Shown here one piece after another: positions 7,116 through 15,340 of a stretch of 28,390 nucleotides of DNA (within the stretch, counting starts at the first letter, position 1; each line of letters starts with the position of its first letter). A model generated the notes under the pieces. That model was not told the origin of the DNA. It made no database searches and was given only the letters and a program-made list of their open reading frames with translations. Both the position numbers and the translations under genes were made by a program. The DNA is from Marisimplicoccus framensis_A (GTDB lineage Bacteria; Bacteroidota; Bacteroidia; Flavobacteriales; Flavobacteriaceae): the NCBI GenBank assembly GCA_042088875.1, contig JBELLF010000008.1, positions 1-28,390 on the forward strand, read 5' to 3'.

Positions 7116-8714
7116 ATGAAAAAATATCTATTATTTACATTAAGTGTATTATTTTCTTTCAGTCTAAGCTCTCAAGAAAAAAATCTTTCAGATGGACCTT
7201 TTGATCAACTGATTATAAGAGGAGTAACTTTAATTAATGGAAATGGTAGTCCACCATTAGGACCAGTTGATATTGTAATAGAGAAAAATATTATTAAGTC
7301 TATCAAAAATGTTGGTTATCCTGGAGTTAAAATTAATGAGCAAAGAAGACCTAAACTACAAAAAGGTGGACGTGAAATTGATGCGACTGGTATGTATGTA
7401 CTTCCCGGATTTATAGATATGCATGGACATATTGGAGGTGTTCCTCAAGGTGCTGAACCTGATTATGTTTTTAAACTTTGGTTAGCACATGGTGTTACAA
7501 CTGTTAGAGAACCAGGTGGAAGAGGTATTGATTTTAGTCTAAATTTAAAAAATAAGAGTATCGAAAATGAAATTATAGCTCCAAGACTCGTTATTTATTC
7601 AGGTTTTGGTTCAGGTTACACTAATGAGATAAGTAATCCAGATCAAGCTAGAGAATGGGTAAGGTTTAACGCTAAGAAAGGTGCAGATGGTATTAAGTTT
7701 TTTGGAGCTGAGCCTGACTTAATGATTGCAGCTCTAGATGAAAATAATTTATTAGGGCTTGGCTCAGCTATGCATCATGCACAACTAAATGTAGTAAGAT
7801 GGAATGTGTTGAATTCAGCTAGAGCTGGACTAACATCAATGGAACATTGGTATGGTTTGCCAGAAGCTCTCTTTAATGATAAAATAGTACAGAATTATCC
7901 TTATTATTATAATTATTCTAATGAGCAACATAGGTTTGAAGAAGCTGGTAGACTTTGGGATCAGGCTGCAAAACCTGGCTCAGAACATTGGAATAATGTA
8001 ATGAACGAATTAATTGAACTAGATTTTACACTAGATCCAACTTTTAATATTTATGAGGCTAGTAGAGACCTTCAAAGAGCTAGAAGAGCTGAATGGCATG
8101 AAGAATATACTTTACCAAGTTTATGGGAGTTTTATCAACCTAGCAGAATATCTCATGGTTCCTATTGGCATTTTTGGGGTACAGAACAAGAGGTTGCCTG
8201 GAAAAAGAATTTTAATCTATGGATGAGTTTTGTTAACGAATATAAGAATAGAGGGGGTAGAGTAACTGTTGGGTCAGACTCTGGGTTCATTTTTCAACTC
8301 TATGGATTTTCTTACATAAGAGAATTAGAGTTATTAAGAGAGGCAGGATTCCATCCGCTAGAAGTTATTATGTCAGCTACATTAAAAGGTGCAGAAGCAC
8401 TAGATATGGATAACGAAATTGGTTCAATAGAAATAGGTAAAAAAGCTGATCTTTTGCTAGTTGAGGAAAATCCACTTGAAAATCTTAAGGTTTTATATGG
8501 TACTGGAGCTATAAAACTTAACGAGAATAATCAAGTTGAAAGAGTTGGAGGTGTAAAATATACAATAAAGGATGGTATTGTTTATGATTCAAAGCTTCTA
8601 TTAGAAGATGTTAGAAAAATGGTTAGGAAAAGTAAGGATGAATTAAATTATGAAATATATCAACCTGGTGAATATAATGATTGGGCTTCAGAAAAGGAAA
8701 AAAATATAGATTAG
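7116..8714 (+). CDS. Exported amidohydrolase family protein
   Basis: This 532-residue metal-dependent hydrolase begins with a Sec signal peptide (KKYLLFTLSVLFSFS, cleavage probably near Ser19-Gln20), so it acts in the periplasm. The metal site is complete: HGH at His103 and His105 (IDMHGHIG), the probable carbamylated Lys194 (DGIKFFGAE), metal histidines His220 or His221 (AMHHAQ) and His244 (SMEHWYG), and Asp388 (VGSDSGF). The family covers imidazolonepropionase- and dipeptidase-like enzymes; the substrate cannot be read. The C-terminus has the usual composite-beta segment (IGKKADLLLVEENP). It is the last gene of the plus-strand trio. Its TAG stop overlaps the TAA stop of the convergent hydrolase in the tetramer TTAG. 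Confidence 0.9.
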   Translation: MKKYLLFTLSVLFSFSLSSQEKNLSDGPFDQLIIRGVTLINGNGSPPLGPVDIVIEKNIIKSIKNVGYPGVKINEQRRPKLQKGGREIDATGMYVLPGFIDMHGHIGGVPQGAEPDYVFKLWLAHGVTTVREPGGRGIDFSLNLKNKSIENEIIAPRLVIYSGFGSGYTNEISNPDQAREWVRFNAKKGADGIKFFGAEPDLMIAALDENNLLGLGSAMHHAQLNVVRWNVLNSARAGLTSMEHWYGLPEALFNDKIVQNYPYYYNYSNEQHRFEEAGRLWDQAAKPGSEHWNNVMNELIELDFTLDPTFNIYEASRDLQRARRAEWHEEYTLPSLWEFYQPSRISHGSYWHFWGTEQEVAWKKNFNLWMSFVNEYKNRGGRVTVGSDSGFIFQLYGFSYIRELELLREAGFHPLEVIMSATLKGAEALDMDNEIGSIEIGKKADLLLVEENPLENLKVLYGTGAIKLNENNQVERVGGVKYTIKDGIVYDSKLLLEDVRKMVRKSKDELNYEIYQPGEYNDWASEKEKNID

Positions 8715-9496
8715 CTACTCTTATCTAAAAACTCAAACATCTTCAAATTAAAAATTTCCGGTTTTTCGACATTAACCACGTGACCACAATTGGGTATAAC
8801 AAAAAGTTTAGAATTCTTATGGTTTTTTACTAATTCCTTGACAGAAGGCAAGAACATGTAGTCCTGATCACCCATTATATAATAAGTTGGAATTTGTATC
8901 TCAATTTGTCTAAAAAATTTCAATAATGGGACTAATTCATTAGTTAATTGAAACCATCTTTTAAATTCTTTTTGATAAAGCTTTTTTGCTTCCTTTACAA
9001 ATAAATTTCTAGATTCTTTGTGATTGTTATTTGGCATTATAATAAATGCAAAAAGTTTATATATCCACATGTATGGAAGAATTGATTTTGATGAGTTACC
9101 AAGAAACATAAGCACTTTTGATCTTAGATTTAATTTCATTATGGCTCCACCCATTATTAAACTTTTAACTTTTGAAGGATTTCTTTCAGCAAAATTTCTA
9201 ATTAGAATTGATCCTAAAGAGATACCAACAAAATGAGATTTTTTAATTTTTTCAGCATTTATAACCTCAAGAATATCATTTGTAATTGAGTTAAATGTAT
9301 ATTTTTTCTTAAACGGATTAAGTGGAATTAATTTTGATTTTCCATGACCTCTTAAATCAATTAGTAATAAATTATATTTTTTGGAAAAATATTTTATTTG
9401 CTTATACCATATTGTAGAGCTACCTCCTGCACCATGAACAAAAGTGATCCAATCTGTGTCTTTATTTTTAGATAGAAATTTAGTGTAGTGAATCAT
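8711..9496 (-). CDS. Alpha/beta hydrolase
   Basis: This 261-residue alpha/beta-fold hydrolase has an HGAGG oxyanion-hole segment (21-25), nucleophile Ser93 in GISLGS, and the likely acid Asp210 (MGDQDYMF) and base His239 (NCGHVVNVEKPE). It has a short helical cap between ~125 and 195. There is no signal peptide, so it is cytoplasmic. It could be an esterase, a lipase-like enzyme or a C-C hydrolase; the sequence does not decide. It starts 2 bases after pyrF stops, so it is the last gene of the purM-prfA-pyrF operon, with no obvious functional link to them. Confidence 0.87.
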   Translation of the reverse strand: MIHYTKFLSKNKDTDWITFVHGAGGSSTIWYKQIKYFSKKYNLLLIDLRGHGKSKLIPLNPFKKKYTFNSITNDILEVINAEKIKKSHFVGISLGSILIRNFAERNPSKVKSLIMGGAIMKLNLRSKVLMFLGNSSKSILPYMWIYKLFAFIIMPNNNHKESRNLFVKEAKKLYQKEFKRWFQLTNELVPLLKFFRQIEIQIPTYYIMGDQDYMFLPSVKELVKNHKNSKLFVIPNCGHVVNVEKPEIFNLKMFEFLDKSS

Positions 9497-9498
9497 AA

Positions 9499-10320
9499 TT
9501 ATAGTGCATTAATATACTCTTCCATTTCATCCTTTATTTTTTTTGCCTCTTTAGCTGCATATTCAGAAAAATCATCATTAGATGATGCATAAATAATTGA
9601 TCTTGAAGAGTTTATAATCAATTTTAAATTTTTATCTAAACCATACCTACAGATTTCAGCCATATTCCCTCCTTGAATACCAACTCCAGGGATTAAAAGA
9701 TAAGAATCAGGAACAATTTCTCTTATTTTACCGATCTCTTTACTATTCTTTGCACCAACTACATACATAATTCTGCTACTATTCTTCCAAGTATTAGATG
9801 TTTCAATTACTTTTTGATAAAGCTTATTGTTATCATCTAAATTAAGTTCTTGAAAATCTTTTGAACCAATATTTGAAGTTAAAGCAAGAAGAAAGACAAG
9901 CTTATCTTCAATAGTTAAAAAAGGTTCAACAGAGTCAGAACCCATATATGGTGAAACAGTTATCGAATCAAAATTAAGTTCTTCTAAGTAGGCTTTAGCA
10001 TACATTTTAGAAGTATTTCCAATATCGCCTCTTTTAGCATCAGCTATAGTAAATAACTCAGGGTAATTCTGATTAAGATAGTTTGCAATTTTATTAAGAG
10101 ATTTAAAACCTTCTGCACCATAAGCTTCAAAAAATGCAATATTTGGTTTATAGGCAATCGCATATTCATTTGTAGAGTCAATAATTCTCTTTGCAAATTC
10201 AAAAACAGGATCATCTAATTCTAAAATTGATTTAGGAATTTTATTTTTATCAATGTCAAGGCCTATACAAAGAAATGATTTCTTCTTAATTATTTGATCA
10301 TGTATTTTGTTCTGTATCAT
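9499..10320 (-). CDS. pyrF: Orotidine 5'-phosphate decarboxylase (long PyrF type)
   Basis: This enzyme converts OMP to UMP, the last step of de novo pyrimidine synthesis. The 273-residue length and N-terminal KKKSFLCIGLDID place it in the longer subfamily found in Bacteroidota and Actinobacteria. The catalytic Lys-Asp cluster is in DAKRGDIGNT (94-103). The phosphate-binding part includes PGVGIQGG near residue 215. The start overlaps the prfA stop by 4 bases (ATGA), indicating translational coupling in the operon. Confidence 0.95.
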   Translation of the reverse strand: MIQNKIHDQIIKKKSFLCIGLDIDKNKIPKSILELDDPVFEFAKRIIDSTNEYAIAYKPNIAFFEAYGAEGFKSLNKIANYLNQNYPELFTIADAKRGDIGNTSKMYAKAYLEELNFDSITVSPYMGSDSVEPFLTIEDKLVFLLALTSNIGSKDFQELNLDDNNKLYQKVIETSNTWKNSSRIMYVVGAKNSKEIGKIREIVPDSYLLIPGVGIQGGNMAEICRYGLDKNLKLIINSSRSIIYASSNDDFSEYAAKEAKKIKDEMEEYINAL

Positions 10321-11393
10321 ACCTCTCCAGCTTCTTTAAGTCTTTCAGTATTTATATACAATTTAATCTCATCAATTAGCTTGGATACATCTCCATCTAA
10401 AATTTTTGGCAAGTCATAAAGTGTTAAACCAATTCTATGATCAGTAACTCTTCCTTGAGGATAATTATATGTTCTAATTTTTGCTGATCTATCTCCAGAC
10501 TTTACTAATTCATTTCTTTTTTTAGAATCAGATTCCATTCTTTTATTTAGCTCAATCTCATAAAGTCTTGATCTTAAAACTTTCAGGGCCTTTTCTTTAT
10601 TTTTATGTTGAGATTTTTGATCTTGACATTGAGCAACAACTCCAGTTGGTTCATGTGTTAATCTAACAGCAGAGTATGTAGTATTGACAGATTGACCTCC
10701 AGGACCAGATGAACAGAAGTAGTCAACTCTTACTTCGCTCATATTAATCTCAACGTCAAATTCTTCAGCTTCAGGAAGAACCATTACAGTTGCTGCAGAT
10801 GTATGAACTCTTCCTTGGGTCTCTGTTTGAGGTACTCTTTGGACTCTGTGAACCCCTGATTCGTATTTTAACTCACCATATACATCCTCGCCTGCTATTT
10901 CAAATATTACTTCTTTGAATCCTCCGGCAGTTCCCTCACTAGTATCAACAATACTTAGATTCCATTTTTTTTCTTGTGCAAATTTTGTATACATCCTATA
11001 TAGATCACCTGCAAAAATACTTGCTTCATCACCACCAGTTCCTGCTCTAATTTCCATAACAACATTTTTTGCATCATCTGGATCTTTGGGAATTAGAAGA
11101 ATTTTAATTTCATCCTCAAGTTTTTCTATCGATTGTTTTGAAATCTCCAATTGTTCTTTAGCCATCTCAATCATATCTTTGTCATCGGAAGATTTTAAAT
11201 AATCCTCAGCTTCATCTTTTTGATTTATTGCCTCTTTATATTGTTTTCCTTTATTTACTAGAGTGCTAAGTTCCTTAAGTTCTTTATTTAATTGAATATA
11301 TTTTTTTTGATCGGCAATAATTTCAGGATCACTAATCATTTGATATATCTCATCATATCTTTTTTTAATAATATCTATTTTCTCTGTGAGCAT
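10317..11393 (-). CDS. prfA: Peptide chain release factor 1
   Basis: RF1 releases peptides at UAA and UAG codons. The 358-residue protein has the GGQ hydrolysis motif at residues 232-234 (SSGPGGQSVN) and the stop-codon recognition tripeptide PxT at 188-190, here PQT (RVPQTETQGR). The N-terminal helical domain (1-100) and the AGTGGDEA segment (~117-124) are standard. The gene starts 9 bases after purM stops and overlaps pyrF by 4 bases. RF1 is often encoded next to hemK (prmC); here it sits inside a nucleotide-synthesis operon. No frameshift site was seen. Confidence 0.97.
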   Translation of the reverse strand: MLTEKIDIIKKRYDEIYQMISDPEIIADQKKYIQLNKELKELSTLVNKGKQYKEAINQKDEAEDYLKSSDDKDMIEMAKEQLEISKQSIEKLEDEIKILLIPKDPDDAKNVVMEIRAGTGGDEASIFAGDLYRMYTKFAQEKKWNLSIVDTSEGTAGGFKEVIFEIAGEDVYGELKYESGVHRVQRVPQTETQGRVHTSAATVMVLPEAEEFDVEINMSEVRVDYFCSSGPGGQSVNTTYSAVRLTHEPTGVVAQCQDQKSQHKNKEKALKVLRSRLYEIELNKRMESDSKKRNELVKSGDRSAKIRTYNYPQGRVTDHRIGLTLYDLPKILDGDVSKLIDEIKLYINTERLKEAGEV

Positions 11394-11402
11394 AATGATT
11401 TT

Positions 11403-12569
11403 TTAATAATCAAAATTACCTAATTCTGATTGAATACTAAGCTTCTTAACATCTGATTCAATTACTTCACCAATAATTTTAGCGTCTATTCCAACTGATT
11501 TTGAGATATCAATAACTTTAGATGCATTTTCTGGATCTAAATATATCTCCATTCTATGCCCCATATTAAAAACCTTATACATCTCCTTAGGATCAGTATT
11601 TGACTCATTCATTATTAGCTTGAAAATTGGAGGAATTTCAAAAAGATTATTTTTTAATACATGTAAATTCTTGATAAAATGTAAAATTTTTGTTTGACCA
11701 CCTCCAGTACAATGAATAATACCATTTATTTTATTTCTTCCAATTTCATCAAAAATTAACTTTAAAAGAGGTGTATAAGATCTTGTTGGAGATAAAAGCA
11801 TTTTTCCTATATCAATATTAAACCCATCTAATTTATCTGTTAAATTCTTAGATCCACAATAGGCTAATTCGTTAGGAAGCTCATTATCAAATGACTCAGG
11901 ATATTTTTCTTTGATGTATTGAGACAGAACATCATGTCTAGCAGATGTAAGTCCATTACTTCCAATACCTGAATTATAATCTTTATCATAAGATGAGATG
12001 CCTGAAGAAGATAATCCAACAATTACATTTCCTGCTTTTATATTTGAGTTGTCAATTATTTGACTTTTTTTGATTCTAACTGTCATACAAGAATCAACTA
12101 TTATTGTTCTTACAAGATCTCCGACATCAGCAGTTTCACCTCCACCGCTATGAATATTTATTCCTAAATCTTTATAATAATTTAATATTTCATCAGTCCC
12201 TGAAATTATATTGGATATTACCTCACCTGGAATCTTGTTTTTATTTCTTCCAATTGTAGAAGAAATTACAATATTATCAGTTGCTCCAACGCAAGCAACA
12301 TCATCAAGATTCATCACAATGGAATCTTGAGCAATATCTTTCCAAACAGAAATATCTCCTGTTTCTTTCCAATAAATATATGCCAGAGAGGATTTGGTTC
12401 CAGCACCATCTGAATGGATAATTAATGCATGATCATCTGAATTTGAAATAAAATCAGGAAGAATTTTACAAAAGGCATTTGGATATAGACCTCTATCGTG
12501 ATTTTTTATTGCATTATGAACATCTTCTTTGTCAGAAGAAACTCCTCTTAATTTATATCTATTGGTCAT
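11403..12569 (-). CDS. purM: Phosphoribosylformylglycinamidine cyclo-ligase (AIR synthase), long form
   Basis: PurM closes the imidazole ring to give AIR in purine synthesis. The 388-residue protein is the long form characteristic of Bacteroidota. Recognisable segments are HSDGAGTKSSLAY (~53-65), NLDDVACVGATDN (~92-104), SGGGETADVGDLV (~141-153), and the glycine-rich GLSSSGISS (~185). The C-terminal MYKVFNMGHRMEI is also typical. It heads the operon purM-prfA-pyrF-hydrolase. A TAACTTTG -7-like box ends only 9 bases before the ATG, suggesting a very short leader. Confidence 0.95.
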   Translation of the reverse strand: MTNRYKLRGVSSDKEDVHNAIKNHDRGLYPNAFCKILPDFISNSDDHALIIHSDGAGTKSSLAYIYWKETGDISVWKDIAQDSIVMNLDDVACVGATDNIVISSTIGRNKNKIPGEVISNIISGTDEILNYYKDLGINIHSGGGETADVGDLVRTIIVDSCMTVRIKKSQIIDNSNIKAGNVIVGLSSSGISSYDKDYNSGIGSNGLTSARHDVLSQYIKEKYPESFDNELPNELAYCGSKNLTDKLDGFNIDIGKMLLSPTRSYTPLLKLIFDEIGRNKINGIIHCTGGGQTKILHFIKNLHVLKNNLFEIPPIFKLIMNESNTDPKEMYKVFNMGHRMEIYLDPENASKVIDISKSVGIDAKIIGEVIESDVKKLSIQSELGNFDY

Positions 12570-12880
12570 TATTCAAAGCAAAGTTATCAAAAAAAAATCT
12601 TAATAAGTTTTTTATAAATTACCATTAGCCAATAAGCTTAGATTTTCAAATTAATATAAATTAGATTTCAAGTTTTTATTACTGAAAATGAATTTATTAT
12701 ATGAGAATTAGATTGATTTCTGGAATACATTTTTATCAATTATTTATTAAACTTTATATGTATTTAATAATATTTATACTCTAAAATAAGATATTAATAA
12801 AATTTGATTAAAAAAGGCCTTCATTAGTTAGTAAGAAAACCAAAAAAAATTAAATTGTATTAAAATGTAAATTAATTATT
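12570..12880. other. Divergent intergenic region between purM and glnA
   Basis: These 311 bases lie between two genes that read away from each other. Both strands carry many stops, and no coding or tRNA-like pattern is seen. The region is strongly A+T rich and contains only the purM-side -7 box and short weak inverted repeats (for example an AAGGCCTT palindrome near 12815). A near match to the -7 consensus with one extra base (TAAAATTTG, near 12800) lies on the glnA side. No sigma-54 element was found for glnA. Confidence 0.5.
12579..12586 (-). promoter_or_regulatory. Candidate -7 box (TAACTTTG) for the purM operon
   Basis: This exactly matches the Bacteroidota TAnnTTTG consensus and ends 9 bases before the purM ATG. 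The predicted transcript would start within about 5 bases of the ATG. The -33 region is a T-rich stretch without a clear TTG. Confidence 0.35.
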
Positions 12881-13885
12881 ATGAGCAAATCTAAATTAGA
12901 ATATATATGGCTAGATGGTTACACACCTACGGCTAATATGAGAAGCAAAACTAAAATATTAAGTAACTTTAGTGGTAAACTTGAAGATTGTCCAGAATGG
13001 AGTTTTGATGGATCTTCAACACTTCAAGCAGAAGGAAATTCTTCTGATTGTATTCTTAAACCTGTTGCTATTTATCCAGACCCTTCAAGAGAAAATGGAT
13101 TCCTAGTAATGAATGAGGTATTAAGTCCCGATGGAACTCCACATCCCTCAAACTCAAGATCTACAATTGACGATGATGACAACGACTTTTGGTTTGGTTT
13201 TGAACAGGAATATTTTATCATGGATACAGAAACTCAGCTTCCGTTAGGCTTTCCTATGGGAGGTTATCCTGGTCCACAAGGTATGTACTACTGTTCAGTT
13301 GGTGGAAAAAATACTCATGGTAGAGAACTTGTAGAAATTCATTCTGATCTATGTCTTGAAGCTGGATTGAATTTTGAAGGAATCAATCAAGAGGTAGCAT
13401 CTGGTCAATGGGAATTTCAAATCTTTGCTAAAGGAGCAAAGAATGCTGGAGATCAAATTTGGGTTGCTAGATATATTTTAGATAGATTAACTGAAGATTA
13501 CGGTTATTACATTGATTATCATCCAAAACCTATAAAAGGTGACTGGAATGGTTCTGGAATGCATGCGAATTTTTCAAATAATACTCTAAGAACATGTGGA
13601 GATCAAGCAACATATGAAAAAATTTGTGAAGCCTTTAGACCCGTTACTAAAGAACATATAGAAGTTTATGGAGAATTTAATGATCAAAGGTTAACTGGAC
13701 TTCATGAAACACAGTCAATTAATGAATTTAGTTATGGTATATCTGATAGAGGTGCTTCCATTAGAATTCCTATTGCAACAGTTGAAAGTGGTTGGAAAGG
13801 TTGGCTTGAAGACAGAAGACCAGCTTCTAATGCTGATCCATACAAGGTAGCAGCAAGAATCGTAAAGACTGTTAAAAGCGCTTAA
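12881..13885 (+). CDS. Glutamine synthetase, type II (eukaryotic-like)
   Basis: This enzyme makes glutamine from glutamate, ammonia and ATP. At 334 residues it is the short GSII type rather than the ~470-residue GSI or ~700-residue GSIII. It has the N-terminal beta-grasp domain with FDGSSTLQAEG (42-52), the metal-binding FGFEQEYFI (106-114) and the ATP/glutamate-site motif NGSGMHANFS (223-232). GSII of this kind is common in Flavobacteriia. It has its own 311-base upstream region. A strong hairpin just after its stop, inside the opposing antiporter gene, probably ends its transcript. Confidence 0.95.
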   Translation: MSKSKLEYIWLDGYTPTANMRSKTKILSNFSGKLEDCPEWSFDGSSTLQAEGNSSDCILKPVAIYPDPSRENGFLVMNEVLSPDGTPHPSNSRSTIDDDDNDFWFGFEQEYFIMDTETQLPLGFPMGGYPGPQGMYYCSVGGKNTHGRELVEIHSDLCLEAGLNFEGINQEVASGQWEFQIFAKGAKNAGDQIWVARYILDRLTEDYGYYIDYHPKPIKGDWNGSGMHANFSNNTLRTCGDQATYEKICEAFRPVTKEHIEVYGEFNDQRLTGLHETQSINEFSYGISDRGASIRIPIATVESGWKGWLEDRRPASNADPYKVAARIVKTVKSA

Positions 13886-13888
13886 ATA

Positions 13889-14830
13889 TTATCTTAAGAT
13901 AAAAGGGATTATGAAAATCAAATATAATATTAACAGAATAATCCCTTTTTTTCTTGTCAAAATATTTCTTCTTTTCAAATAAGCTAATGGTAGAATTATA
14001 GCTGAGAAAAGAATTACCCACAACATATCATTAAATATAATTTTAGAATCAATTTGTTCAATTGGCATCACAGTAGATGTAATTCCAATTACAACAAGTA
14101 GATTAAATATATTAGATCCAATAAGATTTCCTATTGAAAGGTCATTTTGTTTTTTAATTGAAGCCATTACAGACGCAGCTAATTCAGGTATACTAGTTCC
14201 AATTGCAACCATTGTTACACTAATTACTCTCTCAGATACATTGTATTTGTTCGCTACATAAATTGCAGATTTTATTAGGGTTTCGGAGCCAAGCCATAAC
14301 AGTAATCCACTAAATAAAATATAAAAAATTGATCTTGAAATAGAAATTTCTGAAGTATTACCTACATCTGAAAACTCAGAAATACTTTTCTTTTGATATA
14401 AAAATAAATATATAAGTATCAAAATAATCGAAGCAATAAGTATAATACCTTCAACTCTAGATATTTTATTACCAGTTACTAATAAAATGTAAAATAAAAA
14501 TGTTGAAAGCATTAATATAGGAAAATCTGAAGTGTAAAATCTTTGATGTAAAGTAATAGGATAAATAATTGTTATAAGTCCTAGAACAAGACCAATATTA
14601 GCAATATTTGATCCTATTACATTACCTATAGCAAAATTTGAAAATCCATTTAGAGTAGCATTCAAGCTGACAATAAGTTCAGGTGCAGATGTGGCAAAAG
14701 AAACCACAGTCATACCAATTATTATTTTAGGAATAGAGAACTTTATTGATAAGTCTACAGAAGATTTTGTAAGTATATCTCCACCATATGAGAGAAGAAT
14801 AACTCCAAATAAAATACCTAAAAAATCCAA
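13889..14830 (-). CDS. Na+/Ca2+ antiporter (CaCA family, YrbG-like)
   Basis: This 313-residue inner-membrane exchanger has about ten hydrophobic helices and the two inverted alpha repeats of the CaCA superfamily: GMTVVSFATSAPELIVS plus GNVIGSNIAN in the first half, and VAIGTSIPELAASV plus GNLIGSNIFN in the second. It probably exchanges Ca2+ for Na+ or H+. The start is TTG at 14830: no ATG is available and a TAA lies three codons upstream in frame, while the first helix begins right after the TTG. It converges on glnA with a 3-base gap. Confidence 0.9.
   Translation of the reverse strand: MDFLGILFGVILLSYGGDILTKSSVDLSIKFSIPKIIIGMTVVSFATSAPELIVSLNATLNGFSNFAIGNVIGSNIANIGLVLGLITIIYPITLHQRFYTSDFPILMLSTFLFYILLVTGNKISRVEGIILIASIILILIYLFLYQKKSISEFSDVGNTSEISISRSIFYILFSGLLLWLGSETLIKSAIYVANKYNVSERVISVTMVAIGTSIPELAASVMASIKKQNDLSIGNLIGSNIFNLLVVIGITSTVMPIEQIDSKIIFNDMLWVILFSAIILPLAYLKRRNILTRKKGIILLILYLIFIIPFILR
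13901..13952 (+). terminator. Probable glnA terminator inside the antiporter coding end
   Basis: AAAAGGGATTAT (13901-13912) pairs perfectly with ATAATCCCTTTT (13938-13949) across a 25-base loop, and a T run follows. It lies 15 bases past the glnA stop. The same bases encode the C-terminal residues of the antiporter on the other strand. A 12-base palindrome (TATCTTAAGATA, 13889-13900) directly precedes it. Confidence 0.6.
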
Positions 14831-14843
14831 AATAAAAATTTAG

Positions 14844-14916
14844 AGGGCAATGGAGGACTCAAACCCCCATCTGAAGAGCCGTAATCTTCTGTTCTATTCA
14901 GTTGAACTAATTGCCC
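14844..14916 (-). tRNA. tRNA-Arg (anticodon ACG)
   Basis: The 73-base minus-strand sequence folds into a full cloverleaf. The acceptor GGGCAAT/ATTGCCC pairs 7/7, the D stem GTTC/GAAC 4/4, the anticodon stem GAAGA/TCTTC 5/5, and the T stem GGGGG/CCTCC 5/5 with one G-U pair. The anticodon loop TTACGGC gives ACG, read as ICG after deamination, for arginine CGN codons. CCA is not encoded. Oddities: the near-invariant G19 of the D loop is A and the near-invariant C56 of the T loop is T, so the tertiary pair G19-C56 appears swapped for A19-U56. The discriminator base is T. All stems are intact, so I take it as functional. Confidence 0.88.
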
Positions 14917-15166
14917 GATCCTTGCAAAAATATATATATATAATGAGATTAATAATTAATCTAGATGAAATTTTAGCTGTGTTCTTTATAAATTAAATAT
15001 TTATACTATTGAATTGTAATACCCCAAAATATAACTTTAAAAAATCATGTGGCTGCACATGTTGTAAGAGCTAGAATTTGAATTAAATAACTAATAATCA
15101 ATTTATTGCAAAAAGTTATTAATAATTTAGTAGAAATTTTTGTTCAGCACATTTATTTACTTCTAA

Positions 15167-15340
15167 AATGTAAGTAAAAAACACGGGTAAATTAACCGTA
15201 GCGATTGAAGCGTAAGCAGATATTAAACTTACATTGATCTAAACATTAAAAAGTAGCCAAATTAACTATTATTTGAAAAAAAATTCAATCGTGTTTAGAG
15301 AATTAGAAAGCCTGACACACCGAGTGAGTTAGGCTTTTTA
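15167..15340 (+). ncRNA. Probable structured small RNA, class unknown
   Basis: Two strong adjacent helices precede an intrinsic terminator. The first is AATGTAAGT (15167-15175) with ACTTACATT (15227-15235), 9 bp. The second is TCTAAACA (15238-15245) with TGTTTAGA (15292-15299), 8 bp. Inside the first is an ACGG/CCGT hairpin (15183-15186 with 15196-15199); inside the second is TTGAA-A6-TTCAA (15273-15288). An alternative pairing AAACACG/CGTGTTT (15179-15185 with 15290-15296) competes with part of both. The G+C content rises locally compared with the flanks. It does not show tmRNA, RNase P or SRP RNA signatures. The 5' end is unknown and could lie further upstream. Confidence 0.5.
15307..15339 (+). 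terminator. Intrinsic terminator of the small RNA candidate
   Basis: AAAGCCTGAC (15307-15316) pairs with GTTAGGCTTT (15328-15337) with one G-U pair, an 11-base loop and a following TTTTT-AATTTT tract on the plus strand. The next gene (15404) starts 64 bases later, so this ends a separate transcript. Confidence 0.75.

Noticed and set aside
10915..11202. 95-codon plus-strand ORF
   Set aside because: It is antisense to prfA, which has the expected RF1 motifs; its Ser/Ile-rich composition is that of a shadow frame.
14917..14932. A second TTGC (about 14921) with a TTGCCC upstream at the sigma-54 spacing
   Set aside because: The -24 GG is replaced by TG and the element overlaps the tRNA 5' flank; there is no gene at a suitable distance.
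14943..14996. 17-codon plus-strand ORF starting MRLIINLDEIL
   Set aside because: Very short, with no supporting signal; any link to the following Cys-rich frame would need read-through of a stop.
15040..15340. Possible tmRNA, RNase P RNA or SRP RNA
   Set aside because: There is no tRNA-like TTCGA end, no RNase P conserved GAGGAAAGTCC-type core and no SRP apical loop; none of the known signatures was found.
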